A stretch of 64,000 nucleotides of DNA. Source: Mycolicibacterium goodii. GTDB lineage: Bacteria > Actinomycetota > Actinomycetes > Mycobacteriales > Mycobacteriaceae. The translations under genes and the position numbers were made by a program. Positions 34,095 through 44,019 of this stretch are shown here, one piece after another. Numbering within the stretch: the first letter of the stretch is position 1; every line of letters starts with the position of its first letter. The notes beneath the pieces were generated by a model that was not told the DNA's origin, did not search any database, and saw only the letters and a program-made list of their open reading frames with translations. The DNA lies in assembly GCF_001187505.1 (NCBI RefSeq), contig NZ_CP012150.1, forward strand, positions 1,550,001-1,614,000, given 5' to 3'.

Positions 34095-35122
34095 GTATCA
34101 AAGGCACGCTTTTCAAACTCGGCGTCTTCTCGCTGGTACTCCTGACGTTCACGGCGCTGATCTTCGTGGTGTTCGGCCAGATCCGGTTCAACCGCACCAA
34201 CGAGTACTCGGCGATCTTCGAGAACGTCAGTGGTCTGCGCGACGGGCAGTTCGTGCGCGCGGCCGGTGTCGAGGTCGGCAAGGTCAAGAGCGTCGACCTG
34301 ATCAACGGCGGCGAGCAGGCCGAGGTCAAGTTCACCGTGGAGCGGTCGCTGCCGCTGTTCCAGGAGACCACCGCGGCCATCCGCTACCAGGACCTGATCG
34401 GCAACCGCTACCTCGAGCTCAAACGCGGTGGGTCCGACCAGATTCTGCCGCCCGGCAGCACGATCCCGGTCGAACGCACCGAGCCGGCTCTGGATCTCGA
34501 TGCGCTCGTCGGCGGTTTCCGTCCGCTGTTCCGGTCGCTGGAACCCGAGAAGGTCAACACGATCGCCACATCACTGATCACGATCTTCCAGGGCCAGGGC
34601 GGCACCATCAACGACATCCTGGATCAGACGGCGCAATTGACCGCGTCGATCGCCGACCGCGATCAGGCCATCGGTGAGGTCATCAAGAACCTCAACACCG
34701 TGCTGGACACCACGGTCAAGCACCAGAAGCAGTTCGACGAGACCCTGGTGAACTTCGAGACCCTGATCACCGGTCTGAAGAACCGCGCCGATCCGATCGC
34801 GACGAGCGTCGCGGACATCAGCGACGCGGCCGGGTCGCTGTCGGATCTGTTGTCCGACAACCGACCTCTGTTGAAGGACACCGTCGGCTACCTCGACGTC
34901 ATCCAGGCGCCGCTGGTGGAGCAGAAACAGGAGGTCAACGACATCCTGGTGCAGATGCCCCAGGCGCTGAAGATCATCGGCCGCGCAGGCGGCATCTACG
35001 GCGACTTCTTCAACTTCTACGCCTGCGATCTGACCTTGAAGCTCAACGGTCTTCAGCCGGGCGGGCCGGTCCGAACCGTCAGACTGACCACGCAACCGTC
35101 GGGTAGGTGTACGCCGAAATGA
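34091..35122 (+). CDS. mce1B: Mce1B lipid-transport protein
   Basis: A 343-residue Mce protein, the shortest in the set. One anchor helix (residues 8-30), MlaD domain with GLRDGQFVRAAGVEVGKV, and a coiled needle. Cys residues near the end (FFNFYACDLTLKL, GRCTPK) are typical of Mce B. ATG 34091 overlaps the mce1A stop. Confidence 0.93.
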   Translation: MSIKGTLFKLGVFSLVLLTFTALIFVVFGQIRFNRTNEYSAIFENVSGLRDGQFVRAAGVEVGKVKSVDLINGGEQAEVKFTVERSLPLFQETTAAIRYQDLIGNRYLELKRGGSDQILPPGSTIPVERTEPALDLDALVGGFRPLFRSLEPEKVNTIATSLITIFQGQGGTINDILDQTAQLTASIADRDQAIGEVIKNLNTVLDTTVKHQKQFDETLVNFETLITGLKNRADPIATSVADISDAAGSLSDLLSDNRPLLKDTVGYLDVIQAPLVEQKQEVNDILVQMPQALKIIGRAGGIYGDFFNFYACDLTLKLNGLQPGGPVRTVRLTTQPSGRCTPK

Positions 35123-36693
35123 GGACACTTCAGGGTTCCGACCGGTTCCGCAAGGGTCTGATGGGCGTCATCGTCGTGGCGCTCATCATCGGGGTCGGCT
35201 CGACGCTGACCAGCGTGCCGATGCTGTTCGCGGTGCCCACCTACTACGGGCAGTTCACCGACACCGGTGGTCTGAACCTCGGTGACAAGGTGCGCATCGC
35301 CGGTCTGGACGTCGGCACCGTCAAGAGCATGGACATCAGCGGCGACAAGGTCGTCATCGGCTACACCCTCGGTGGCCGCACCATCGGGACCGAGAGCCGC
35401 GCGGCGATCCGCACCGATACGATCCTGGGCCGCAAGAACATCGAGATCGAGCCGCGCGGCAGCCAGACACTCAAGCCGCGCGGGGTCCTGCCGGTGGGCC
35501 AGACCTCGACGCCGTACCAGATCTACGACGCGTTCCTCGACGTCACGCGTAACGCCGCGGGCTGGGACACCCAGGCCGTGCGCCAGTCGTTGAACGTGTT
35601 GTCCGAGACGGTCGATCAGACATCGCCGCACCTGAGCGCCGCGCTCGACGGCGTGGCACGGTTCTCCGAGACCATCGGCAAGCGCGACGAGGACGTCAAG
35701 AAGCTGCTCGCCAGCGCGAACAAGGTCGCGCAGGTGCTCGGCGACCGCAGCACCCAGGTCAATCAGCTGCTGGTCAACGCGCAGACGCTGCTGGCGGCGA
35801 TCAACGAACGCGGTCAGGCCGTGAGCCTGCTGCTGGAGCGGGTGTCGTCGGTGTCGCGTCAAATCCAGGGTTTCGTCGACGAGAACCCGAACCTCAACCA
35901 CGTGCTCGAGCAGTTGCGCACGGTCAGCGACCTGCTCAACGAGCGAAAGCAGGACCTCGCCGACGTCCTCACGGTCGCAGGCAAATTCATCACGTCGCTG
36001 GCCGAGGCGCTGGCGTCGGGCCCGTACTTCAAGGTCATGCTGGTGAACCTGCTCCCGCCGACGGTTCTGCAGCCGTTCGTCGACGCGGCGTTCAAGAAGC
36101 GCGGCATCGATCCGGAAGAGTTCTGGCGCAACGCGGGATTGCCGGCCTTCCGGTTCCCCGACCCGAACGGCGAGCGGCACGAGAACGGCGCACCGCCTGC
36201 CGCGCCGACCCCGCTCGAAGGCACTCCCGAGCATCCGGGACCGGCCGTCCCGCCCGGTTCGCCGTGCTCGTACACACCGCCTGCCGACGGCATCCCGTCA
36301 CCGGGCAACCCGCTGCCGTGTGCGCATCTCAGCCAGGGGCCGTACGGACCCGTCCCCGGTGGTTATCCGCCGCCGGACGTGGCCACCTCGGCGCCGAATC
36401 CCGATGGCATCGCGCATTCCCCCGGCGTGCCGAGCGCGGCGATCCCCGGCCAGATGCCCCCGGATCAGCCGGGTGCTCCGGTCGAGATCGCGCCGGGTCC
36501 GCCCGGTGCCCGCACCGTCCCGGTGAGCCCACTGCCCGGGCCGCCCGACTTCACGCCGGGCATCGCACCGCCGCCGCCGGCGATCACCGGTCCGCCGCCG
36601 CCTCCCGGTCCCGGCCCGCAGTTGGCGCCGGCCGGTGAGGCACCGCTCCCAGGCAATCCGCCGTTCCTTCCGCCGGGTTCGCAGTCGGGATAG
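35119..36693 (+). CDS. mce1C: Mce1C lipid-transport protein
   Basis: A 524-residue Mce protein: anchor (GVIVVALIIGVGSTLTS), MlaD domain (NLGDKVRIAGLDVGTV), helical region and a 150-residue Pro/Gly-rich tail (PPPPAITGPPPPPGPGP) found in C-type Mce proteins and likely extending into the cell-wall layers. ATG 35119 (MRTLQGS) overlaps the mce1B stop and is preferred to GTG 35107. Confidence 0.93.
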   Translation: MRTLQGSDRFRKGLMGVIVVALIIGVGSTLTSVPMLFAVPTYYGQFTDTGGLNLGDKVRIAGLDVGTVKSMDISGDKVVIGYTLGGRTIGTESRAAIRTDTILGRKNIEIEPRGSQTLKPRGVLPVGQTSTPYQIYDAFLDVTRNAAGWDTQAVRQSLNVLSETVDQTSPHLSAALDGVARFSETIGKRDEDVKKLLASANKVAQVLGDRSTQVNQLLVNAQTLLAAINERGQAVSLLLERVSSVSRQIQGFVDENPNLNHVLEQLRTVSDLLNERKQDLADVLTVAGKFITSLAEALASGPYFKVMLVNLLPPTVLQPFVDAAFKKRGIDPEEFWRNAGLPAFRFPDPNGERHENGAPPAAPTPLEGTPEHPGPAVPPGSPCSYTPPADGIPSPGNPLPCAHLSQGPYGPVPGGYPPPDVATSAPNPDGIAHSPGVPSAAIPGQMPPDQPGAPVEIAPGPPGARTVPVSPLPGPPDFTPGIAPPPPAITGPPPPPGPGPQLAPAGEAPLPGNPPFLPPGSQSG

Positions 36694-36711
36694 GCAGGGA
36701 GGCTTCGAGAC

Positions 36712-38355
36712 ATGTCAACGATTTTCAACATTCGAAACATCCAGTTGCCCAAGCTCTCCCGGGCAGCTGTGATCATCGGTGCCCTCGTCGTGGCCGCCGC
36801 GCTGGTGGTCGGCTACTTCGGGGTGAGCACCTACCGGAAGCTGACCAACACGACGGTCACCGCGTACTTCCCCCAGGTGCTCGCGCTGTATCCCGGCGAC
36901 AAGGTCCTGATCATGGGTGTCCGCGTCGGCGCGATCGATTCGATCGAGACCGCGGGCGACAAGATGAAAGTGGTCTTCCACTTCAACAACAAATACAAAG
37001 TGCCGGAGAACGCGACGGCCTCGATCCTCAACCCGAGCCTGGTCGCCTCACGCGTGATCCAGCTGTCCCCGCCCTACACCGGTGGGCCCACCCTGCAGGA
37101 CGGCGCGGTGCTCGACGTCGACCGCACGCAGGTCCCGATCGAGTACGACGAAGTGCGCAACCAGGTCACGCGCCTGCTGGCCGACCTGGGACCGACGCCA
37201 GAACAACCGAAAGGCCCGTTCGGCGACATCATCGAATCGTTCGCCGACGGATTCGCCGGTAAGGGTGAGCAACTCAACCGCACGCTGCGAGGGCTCTCGG
37301 ATGCGCTGACCGCGCTCAACGAGGGCCGCGGCGACTTCTTCGCCGTGGTGAAGAGCCTGGCGCTGTTCGTCAACGCGCTGTACCGCAGCGATCAGCAGTT
37401 CGTGGCGCTCAACAACGATCTGGCGCAGTTCACCAACTCGTTCACCAACACCGATCAGGAACTCGCCAACGCGTTGCAGGACCTCAACCGGGTGCTCAAG
37501 ACCACGCGGGAGTTCCTGGACCGCAACGGCGGTGTGCTGACCCACGACATCAACAACTTGGAGCAGGTCACCACGGCGATCCTGCAGCCCGAGCCGCGCG
37601 ACGGGCTCGAGACGGGTCTGCACGCCTATCCGAACCTCGCGGCGAACGTGCTGAACATCAACTCGCCCAACCAGGGTGGCATCATCGGTCTGCCGGTGCT
37701 GCCGGGTGTCACGAACTTCTCGAACCCGCTGCAGTTCATCTGCAGCTCGATACAGGCCGGAAGCCGTTTGGGCTACCAGGAATCCGCGGAGCTGTGCGCG
37801 CAGTACCTGGCCCCGATCATGGACGCCATCAAGTTCAACTACCTGCCGTTCGGCATGAACCTGGCGAGCACGGCGATGACGCTGCCCAAGCAGATCGCCT
37901 ACTCCGAGAAGCGGCTTCAGCCCCCGCCCGGCTACAAGGACACCACGGTGCCCGGTATCTGGTCGCGCGACACGTTGTTCTCGCACGGCAACCACGAGCC
38001 GGGATGGATCGTGGCGCCCGGCATGCAGGGCATCCAGGTGCAGCCCGGTACGGCCGCCATGCTGACCCCGGAGTCGCTCGGCGAACTGCTCGGTGGCCCC
38101 GACATCGTGCCGCCGCCCGCGCCGCCCGCCTTCGGCACGACGCGTGGCGGTAACCTGCCCGGCCCGCCGAATGCGTTCGACGAGAACAATCCGTTGCCCC
38201 CACCGTGGTATCCGCAGCCCGGACCGCCTCCGGCGCCGGCACCCGGTGTGATCCCCGGTGATCCGTTGTCGGCCGCCGCGCCCGCGGCTCCCGCCGCGCC
38301 CGCGGCTCCGGCACCCGCCGGGCCGCCGCTGCCCGCCGAAGCAGGAGCAGGCTGA
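36712..38355 (+). CDS. mce1D: Mce1D lipid-transport protein
   Basis: A 547-residue Mce protein, longest of the six: anchor (AAVIIGALVVAAALVVGYFG), MlaD domain (LYPGDKVLIMGVRVGAI), needle and a Pro/Ala tail with an 18-bp period repeat (38275-38309). Starts 18 bp after mce1C; its TGA overlaps the mce1E ATG. Confidence 0.92.
   Translation: MSTIFNIRNIQLPKLSRAAVIIGALVVAAALVVGYFGVSTYRKLTNTTVTAYFPQVLALYPGDKVLIMGVRVGAIDSIETAGDKMKVVFHFNNKYKVPENATASILNPSLVASRVIQLSPPYTGGPTLQDGAVLDVDRTQVPIEYDEVRNQVTRLLADLGPTPEQPKGPFGDIIESFADGFAGKGEQLNRTLRGLSDALTALNEGRGDFFAVVKSLALFVNALYRSDQQFVALNNDLAQFTNSFTNTDQELANALQDLNRVLKTTREFLDRNGGVLTHDINNLEQVTTAILQPEPRDGLETGLHAYPNLAANVLNINSPNQGGIIGLPVLPGVTNFSNPLQFICSSIQAGSRLGYQESAELCAQYLAPIMDAIKFNYLPFGMNLASTAMTLPKQIAYSEKRLQPPPGYKDTTVPGIWSRDTLFSHGNHEPGWIVAPGMQGIQVQPGTAAMLTPESLGELLGGPDIVPPPAPPAFGTTRGGNLPGPPNAFDENNPLPPPWYPQPGPPPAPAPGVIPGDPLSAAAPAAPAAPAAPAPAGPPLPAEAGAG
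38275..38309 (+). repeat. 18-bp period repeat in mce1D tail
   Basis: GCCGCGCCCGCGGCTCC occurs at 38275-38291 and 38293-38309, coding for Ala-Pro-Ala-Ala-Pro-Ala units. Slippage there could change tail length. Confidence 0.6.
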
Positions 38356-39527
38356 TGAGGCTGCTGAAGGGTTTCCCGAAGATGCGTAACTGGACCCGCG
38401 TCGGTCGCCGGACGGCGGCGCTGGCGGCGGTCGCGTTGGTGCTGACGTCGTGCGGTCAGTGGCGCGGCGTCGCCAACGTCCCGCTGCCCGGCGGGCCTGG
38501 CACCGAGTCCGGCAGCATGACGCTGTACGTGCAGATGCCGGAGACGTTGGCGCTCAACGCCAACAGCCGGGTGCGGGTGCGCGACGTGTTCGTCGGCCGC
38601 GTGCGCAAGATCGAGTTGATCAACTGGGTGCCGACGCTGACCGTCGACGTGGAACCGGGCATCAAGCTGCCCAAGAACACGCTGGCCAAGATCGGTCAGA
38701 CCAGCCTGCTGGGTTCGCAGCACGTCGAACTGAACCCGCCGGAGAATCCGTCGCCGGAGCTGCTGCGCAACGGTGACACGATCCCGCTCGCGCAGTCGTC
38801 GGCGTATCCGACCATCGAGCGCACGCTGGCAGGCATCTCGGGCATCCTGACCGGAGGCGGCATCCCGAACATCGAGGTCATCCAGACCGAGGTGTTCAAC
38901 ATCCTCAACGGCCGTGCCGATCAGATCCGCGAATTCCTCAACCAGCTCGACACCTTCACCGACGAACTCAACCAGCAGCGCGAGGAGATCACGCGCGCAA
39001 TCGATTCCACGAACCGGTTGCTCAACATCGTGTCGCAGCGCAACGACACGCTCGACCGCGTGCTCACCGAATTCCCGCCGCTGATCCAGCATTTCGCGGA
39101 AACCCGCGATCTGTTCGCCGACGCGGTGACCGCGCTGGGCAGGCTCTCGGCGGCGGCCGACGAGACGCTGTCGGGCAGCAACGCGAACCTGCACACCAAC
39201 CTGCAGAACCTGCAGCGGCCGCTCAAGCAGCTCGGTCGGGCCGCGCCGTACCTGGTGGGCGCGCTGAAGCTGCTCCTGACGGTGCCGTTCAACATCGACA
39301 ACATCCCCAAGGCGATCCGCGGCGACTACATCAACGTGTCGCTCAAGCTCGACCTCACGCTCAGCTCGGTCGACAACGCGTTCCTGTCCGGAACGGGTTT
39401 GTCGGGCATGCTGCGGGCGCTGGAACAGGCCTGGGGTCGCGACCCGGCGACGATGATCCCGGACGTGCGGTTCACGCCGAACCCGCACGACGCACCGGGC
39501 GGCCCGCTGGTCGAAAGGGGGGAGTGA
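38355..39527 (+). CDS. mce1E: Mce1E lipoprotein (LprK)
   Basis: A 390-residue Mce protein and the only lipoprotein in the set: lipobox LVLTSC (Cys about 33) instead of a plain anchor. The MlaD domain (ARRVFVGRVRKIELI region) and needle follow. In M. tuberculosis it is named LprK. ATG 38355 overlaps the mce1D TGA. Confidence 0.93.
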   Translation: MRLLKGFPKMRNWTRVGRRTAALAAVALVLTSCGQWRGVANVPLPGGPGTESGSMTLYVQMPETLALNANSRVRVRDVFVGRVRKIELINWVPTLTVDVEPGIKLPKNTLAKIGQTSLLGSQHVELNPPENPSPELLRNGDTIPLAQSSAYPTIERTLAGISGILTGGGIPNIEVIQTEVFNILNGRADQIREFLNQLDTFTDELNQQREEITRAIDSTNRLLNIVSQRNDTLDRVLTEFPPLIQHFAETRDLFADAVTALGRLSAAADETLSGSNANLHTNLQNLQRPLKQLGRAAPYLVGALKLLLTVPFNIDNIPKAIRGDYINVSLKLDLTLSSVDNAFLSGTGLSGMLRALEQAWGRDPATMIPDVRFTPNPHDAPGGPLVERGE

Positions 39528-39530
39528 GAG

Positions 39531-41087
39531 ATGCTGCTGACTCGCTTCATCAAGATGCAGCTCGTCATCTTCCTCACGCTGACGCTGGTGGCGCTGGTGG
39601 TGTTGGCGCTGTTCTATCTGCGGTTGCCCACCTGGGCCGGCCTGGGCATGTACCAGCTCAAGGCCGATCTGCCCAGCTCAGGCGGCCTGTACGCGACCGC
39701 CAACGTCACCTATCGGGGCACCACGATCGGCAAGGTGACCTCGGTGGAGCCCATCGAGACCGGCGCGCGGGTCGAGATGGACATCTACGACCGCTACAAG
39801 ATCCCGTCCGACGCGACCGCCAATGTGCACTCGGTGTCGGCGGTGGGTGAGCAGTACATCGATCTCACCTCGGACAGTGGCGGCGGCACGTTCTTCAAGC
39901 CCGGCGACACCATCACCAAGGGGACGGTGCCCTCCGAGGTGGGTCCCGCGCTCGACGCCGCGGAGCGGGGTCTGGCGGTGCTGCCGAAGGAGAAGATCGG
40001 CACGCTGCTCGACGAGGCGGCGACCGCGTTCGGCGGCCTTGGGCCGTCGCTGCAGCGGCTCGTCGACTCGACGCAGGCCATCGCGGGTGACTTCCGGGCC
40101 AACCTCGATCCGGTCAACGACATCATCGAGAACTCCGGGCCGATCATCGACAGCCAGGTGAACTCGGGTGACGCGATCTCGCGGTGGGCGGCCAATCTCA
40201 ACACCCTGGCCGCCCAGAGCGCCCAGAACGACGCGGCGCTGCGCAGCGGTCTGCAGCAGGCCGCGCCGACGGCCGATCAGCTGAACGCGGTGTTCAGCGA
40301 TGTCCGGGAGTCGTTGCCGCAGACGTTGGCGAACCTGGAGATCGTCATCGACATGCTCAAGCGCTACAACAAGAACGTCGAGCAGGTTCTGGTGGCGCTG
40401 CCGCAGGGTGCCGCGGTGGCCCAGACCGGCACGATTTTTGCGCCGGAAGGTCTGCTGCACTTCGGTCTGGGCATCAACGCCCCGCCGCCGTGCCTGACGG
40501 GCTTCCTGCCCGCCTCACAGTGGCGGTCGCCTGCCGATACCCGCACCGAGCCGCTGCCGTCGGGCCTGTACTGCAAGATCCCCAAGGACGCACCGAACGC
40601 GGTTCGCGGTGCCCGTAACTATCCGTGCGCCGACGTGCCGGGCAAGCGGGCCGCCACGCCGCGCGAATGCCGCAGCAATGAACCGTACACACCGCTCGGT
40701 ACCAACCCGTGGTACGGCGACCCGGACCAGATCCGCAACTGCCCGGCTCCCGCCGCGCGTTGTGACCAGCCGGTCGATCCGGGGCGGGTGATCCCGGCCC
40801 CGTCGATCAACAACGGGCTCAACCCGTTGCCCGCGAGCCAGCTGCCGCCGCCCGAGGTGAGCTCGGGACCGAGCAGTGATCCGTTGACCGCACCGCGCGG
40901 CGGCACGGTGACGTGTAGTGGACAGCAACCCAACCCTTGCATCTACACTCCGGCTGCGGGCACGACCGCGACCTACAACCCGGCCAGCGGTGAGGTGGTC
41001 GGCCCAGGCGGTGTGAAGTACTCCGTCACCAACTCGAATACCCCAGGAGATGACGGATGGAAGGAGATGCTGGCGCCAGCCAGCTGA
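39531..41087 (+). CDS. mce1F: Mce1F lipid-transport protein
   Basis: A 518-residue Mce protein: anchor (IFLTLTLVALVVLALFYL), MlaD domain (TYRGTTIGKVTSVEPIE), needle helices and a long Cys/Pro-containing tail. It closes the mce1A-F set. The next gene starts 31 bp inside its 3' end. Confidence 0.93.
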   Translation: MLLTRFIKMQLVIFLTLTLVALVVLALFYLRLPTWAGLGMYQLKADLPSSGGLYATANVTYRGTTIGKVTSVEPIETGARVEMDIYDRYKIPSDATANVHSVSAVGEQYIDLTSDSGGGTFFKPGDTITKGTVPSEVGPALDAAERGLAVLPKEKIGTLLDEAATAFGGLGPSLQRLVDSTQAIAGDFRANLDPVNDIIENSGPIIDSQVNSGDAISRWAANLNTLAAQSAQNDAALRSGLQQAAPTADQLNAVFSDVRESLPQTLANLEIVIDMLKRYNKNVEQVLVALPQGAAVAQTGTIFAPEGLLHFGLGINAPPPCLTGFLPASQWRSPADTRTEPLPSGLYCKIPKDAPNAVRGARNYPCADVPGKRAATPRECRSNEPYTPLGTNPWYGDPDQIRNCPAPAARCDQPVDPGRVIPAPSINNGLNPLPASQLPPPEVSSGPSSDPLTAPRGGTVTCSGQQPNPCIYTPAAGTTATYNPASGEVVGPGGVKYSVTNSNTPGDDGWKEMLAPAS

Positions 41088-41659
41088 ACCCCACCGATCA
41101 GCAGGAAGACACAGAACCTCAAACCGAGGAGACCGTAGAGGCTGACGCACGGCGGCCGTCCCGGCTGGGACGCGGCTGGATGGCAGGTGTCTGTGCTGCG
41201 CTGGTCCTGGTGGCCTCCGCGCTGGGCGTCGGGGGTTACCTGGCGCTGCGTTCGCATCTCGACAGCGAGACGATCGCCCGCAACGAGGCCGAGGCGATGC
41301 AGGCCGCCAAGGACTGTGTGACGGCGACGCAGGCACCCGACACCGCGGCGATGGCGGCCGCGCAGGCCAAGATCATCGAATGCGCGACCGGGGACTTCGG
41401 GGCGCAGGCCGTGCTCTACAGCGGCATCCTGCTCGACGCCTACCAGGCGGCGAACGTCAAGGTGCAGGTGTCGGACATGCGCGCGGCGGTGGAGAAGCAC
41501 AATGACGACGGTTCGTTGGATCTGCTCGTCGCGGTGCGCGTGCTGGTGACCAACACCGAGAAGGCCGACGAGGAGCAGGGCTACCGGTTGCGGGTGAAGA
41601 TGGCCCGCGACGAGGACGGCCTCTACAAAGTCGCGCGGCTCGACCAGGTCACGTCGTGA
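41057..41659 (+). CDS. Mce-associated membrane protein (Rv0175-like)
   Basis: A 200-residue protein: acidic cytoplasmic head (residues 1-40), one membrane helix (GWMAGVCAALVLVASALGVG) and an extracytoplasmic SnoaL-like domain. First of four such genes after mce1F; the layout matches Rv0175-Rv0178. They stabilise or support Mce1 transport. Its ATG lies within mce1F, so translation is coupled. Confidence 0.86.
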   Translation: MEGDAGASQLNPTDQQEDTEPQTEETVEADARRPSRLGRGWMAGVCAALVLVASALGVGGYLALRSHLDSETIARNEAEAMQAAKDCVTATQAPDTAAMAAAQAKIIECATGDFGAQAVLYSGILLDAYQAANVKVQVSDMRAAVEKHNDDGSLDLLVAVRVLVTNTEKADEEQGYRLRVKMARDEDGLYKVARLDQVTS

Positions 41660-42624
41660 GTTCTGTGCTCGACACCCCGGCTGCGGCCGAAACCGCTGTG
41701 GTGGACCAGCCGCCACCGGCGTCGTGGCGGGCGCGGGCGGCCGCGTTCGCGATCGACATGCTTCCCGGCCTTGGCATCGTCATCACGCTGGCCCTGCTGG
41801 CGTGGGCGGCGCCGCTTCTGGGCTGGGCGTGGTGGGTGTACACCGTGGCGGCCGTGGTCGTGGTGGGCGCGGTGTTGGTCAACCGTGTGCTGTTGCCCAC
41901 CAGCACAGGCTGGACGCTGGGCCGCGCCGTTGTCGGCATCCGCGTCGTGCGTCCCGTCGGTGCCGACGTCGGCCTGGTTCGTCTGTTGCTGCGCGACCTG
42001 GCCCACCTGCTCGACACCCTTGCGGTGTTCGTCGGCTGGTTGTGGCCGTTGTGGGACGCACGCAACCGGACCTTCGCCGACCTGCTGACCCGTACCGAGG
42101 TGCACCGGGTGCCCCCGCCCGAGGGCGACGCGCGGCGACGCGCAGGCAAGGTGATGCTCGCGGCGGTGGCGGTGTGCGCCGTCGCCGTGGCGTTCGGATA
42201 TTTCGCGGTCTTCCGCCCGCAGGAGGCCGTGCACGAGGCCGGCGAACAGATCGCCAACGAGGGTCCACGCATCGTCGAACAGATGCTGAGCTACGGCGTC
42301 GACTCGTTCAATGAGGATCTGGACAAGGCCCAGACGCTGGTCACCGACAGGTACCGTCCCGAGTTGGTCAAGCAGCAGGACGTCGCCCGCAAGGCCGGCC
42401 CGACCACCAACGAGTACTGGGCCGTCACCAGCGCGGTGCTGTCCGCGACCAAGACCGACGCCTCGATGCTGTTGGCCCTGCAGGGGCAGCGCGGCACCAA
42501 TCCGCAGGAGCTGAAGTTCCTCACCGCGACCGTGCGAGTGGAGTTCCGCAAGGCCGGTGACACCTGGCAGGTCGACAACCTCACGGTGCTCAAGAAGCCG
42601 AACCTCAACGGTGCGGGGCAATGA
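41656..42624 (+). CDS. Mce-associated protein with RDD domain (Rv0176-like)
   Basis: A 322-residue protein. RDD-type membrane domain (RARAAAFAIDMLPGLG, then TGWTLGRAVVGIRVV) in residues 20-150, then a further helix (around 170-190) and a SnoaL-like extracytoplasmic part. The fusion of an RDD domain to the Mce-associated fold is also seen in M. tuberculosis Rv0176. Starts by overlapping the previous stop (GTGA). Confidence 0.86.
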   Translation: MSSVLDTPAAAETAVVDQPPPASWRARAAAFAIDMLPGLGIVITLALLAWAAPLLGWAWWVYTVAAVVVVGAVLVNRVLLPTSTGWTLGRAVVGIRVVRPVGADVGLVRLLLRDLAHLLDTLAVFVGWLWPLWDARNRTFADLLTRTEVHRVPPPEGDARRRAGKVMLAAVAVCAVAVAFGYFAVFRPQEAVHEAGEQIANEGPRIVEQMLSYGVDSFNEDLDKAQTLVTDRYRPELVKQQDVARKAGPTTNEYWAVTSAVLSATKTDASMLLALQGQRGTNPQELKFLTATVRVEFRKAGDTWQVDNLTVLKKPNLNGAGQ

Positions 42625-43169
42625 GCCCGCGGCGCAAGATCGATGCGGCCGAACGCGATTACTTCGCGGTCGAGGTCAAGCCGCCGCCGCGGTGGGGGCT
42701 GCCGCTGGTCGCGGTCGTGTCGGCGTTGTTGATCGCGGCGGCCATCGCGGGCAGCACGTTGATGTTGTTGCGGCACGAGACCGACCGCCGCACCGAGATC
42801 AAGAACGCCGCGGCGCTGAGCTATGTGCGCGAGTTCATGACCATGTACACGACGCTGGATCCGTTCCACGCCAACGAATACACCGACCGCATCCTCACGC
42901 AGGCGACCGGCGATTTCCACAGGATGTTCAAGGAGAAGCAGAACGAGATCAACATCCAGGTCGCCCGCGCCGAGCCCACCGCGGGCACCGTGCTGGAGGC
43001 CGGGGTGCAGCGGTGGAACGACAACGGCAGCGCCGATGTGCTCGTCGCCACCAAGACCACCACAAGGATGCCCGACGGTAAGACGATCGAAAGTGGAAGT
43101 CGTTGGGTGGCAACGACCATCCTGGAAGGACAGCAGTGGAAGATCAGCCAACTGATTCAGGTGATCTGA
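42621..43169 (+). CDS. Mce-associated membrane protein (Rv0177-like)
   Basis: A 182-residue single-helix protein (LPLVAVVSALLIAAAIAGS) with an extracytoplasmic SnoaL-like fold ending DGKTIESGSRWVATTILE. Third of the four associated genes. ATG 42621 overlaps the preceding stop. Confidence 0.85.
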   Translation: MSPRRKIDAAERDYFAVEVKPPPRWGLPLVAVVSALLIAAAIAGSTLMLLRHETDRRTEIKNAAALSYVREFMTMYTTLDPFHANEYTDRILTQATGDFHRMFKEKQNEINIQVARAEPTAGTVLEAGVQRWNDNGSADVLVATKTTTRMPDGKTIESGSRWVATTILEGQQWKISQLIQVI

Positions 43170-44017
43170 CCACCGGCACGCCGGCCAGACGTCGTCGTTG
43201 GGGATTCCCGCTCCGGCGACGCCAGACCGAACCGGCCGAGCCGTCAGAGTGCACAGGTGAGGGCGGCGAACCGGCGCCCGAAGCTTCCGAGACCAAGCCG
43301 CGCCCGGTGGGTAAGCGCCAGCGGACTGCGCTGTCCGGAACGACTGCCGAAAAGACCGCCGCCACGGAAGAATCCGCGGAGCCGGAAGTGGCTGCGGACG
43401 AAGAGACCGCGGCGAACACCGACGAAGCCGAACCCACCGATGAGTCCGGACCGGCTGACGAGGCCCAGCCGACGCAGAACATCGTCTTCGTGCCGTTCCG
43501 CCCCGCGGGCAAGGCGTCGACGTACGCAGCGGTCGCCGCGGCGACGTTGTTCGTCGCCGCGGGTGCGTTCGCCGGTGCGACGGTGTGGCCGTATTTGTCG
43601 GACCGTGCTCTGGTGGACACCAAGGTGCAAGTGGCGCAGACGTCTGCCGATGCGATCACCACGCTGTGGACCTACACGCCCGACAACATCGACACGCTGC
43701 CGGACCGCGCGTCGCGCTACCTGTCGAACGATTTCGCCGACCAGTACCGCAAGTTCATCGACTCGATCGTGCCGTCCAACAAGCAGGCGCAGATCACCAA
43801 CAACACGCAGGTGGTCGGCACCGCGGTCGAGAGCATCAACGCCAACGAGGCGACAGCCATCGTCTACACCAACTCGGTGTCGACCAGCCCGGTGACCAAG
43901 AATGTGCCGTCGCTGCGGTATCTGTCGTATCGCCTGACTTTGGTTCGCAGTGACGGGGATTGGCGGATCACCCAGATGCCGGCCTTGACGCAGTTGGACC
44001 TCTCCCCGCAGCTGTAG
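43136..44017 (+). CDS. Mce-associated membrane protein (Rv0178-like)
   Basis: A 293-residue protein with a long acidic, Glu/Pro/Ala-rich cytoplasmic head (about 115 residues), one helix (AAVAAATLFVAAGAFAGATV) and a SnoaL-like outer domain. GTG 43136 follows GGAAGGA by 6 nt; this start overlaps Rv0177-like by 34 nt. It ends the mce1 gene set. Confidence 0.84.
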   Translation: MEDQPTDSGDLTTGTPARRRRWGFPLRRRQTEPAEPSECTGEGGEPAPEASETKPRPVGKRQRTALSGTTAEKTAATEESAEPEVAADEETAANTDEAEPTDESGPADEAQPTQNIVFVPFRPAGKASTYAAVAAATLFVAAGAFAGATVWPYLSDRALVDTKVQVAQTSADAITTLWTYTPDNIDTLPDRASRYLSNDFADQYRKFIDSIVPSNKQAQITNNTQVVGTAVESINANEATAIVYTNSVSTSPVTKNVPSLRYLSYRLTLVRSDGDWRITQMPALTQLDLSPQL

Positions 44018-44019
44018 CG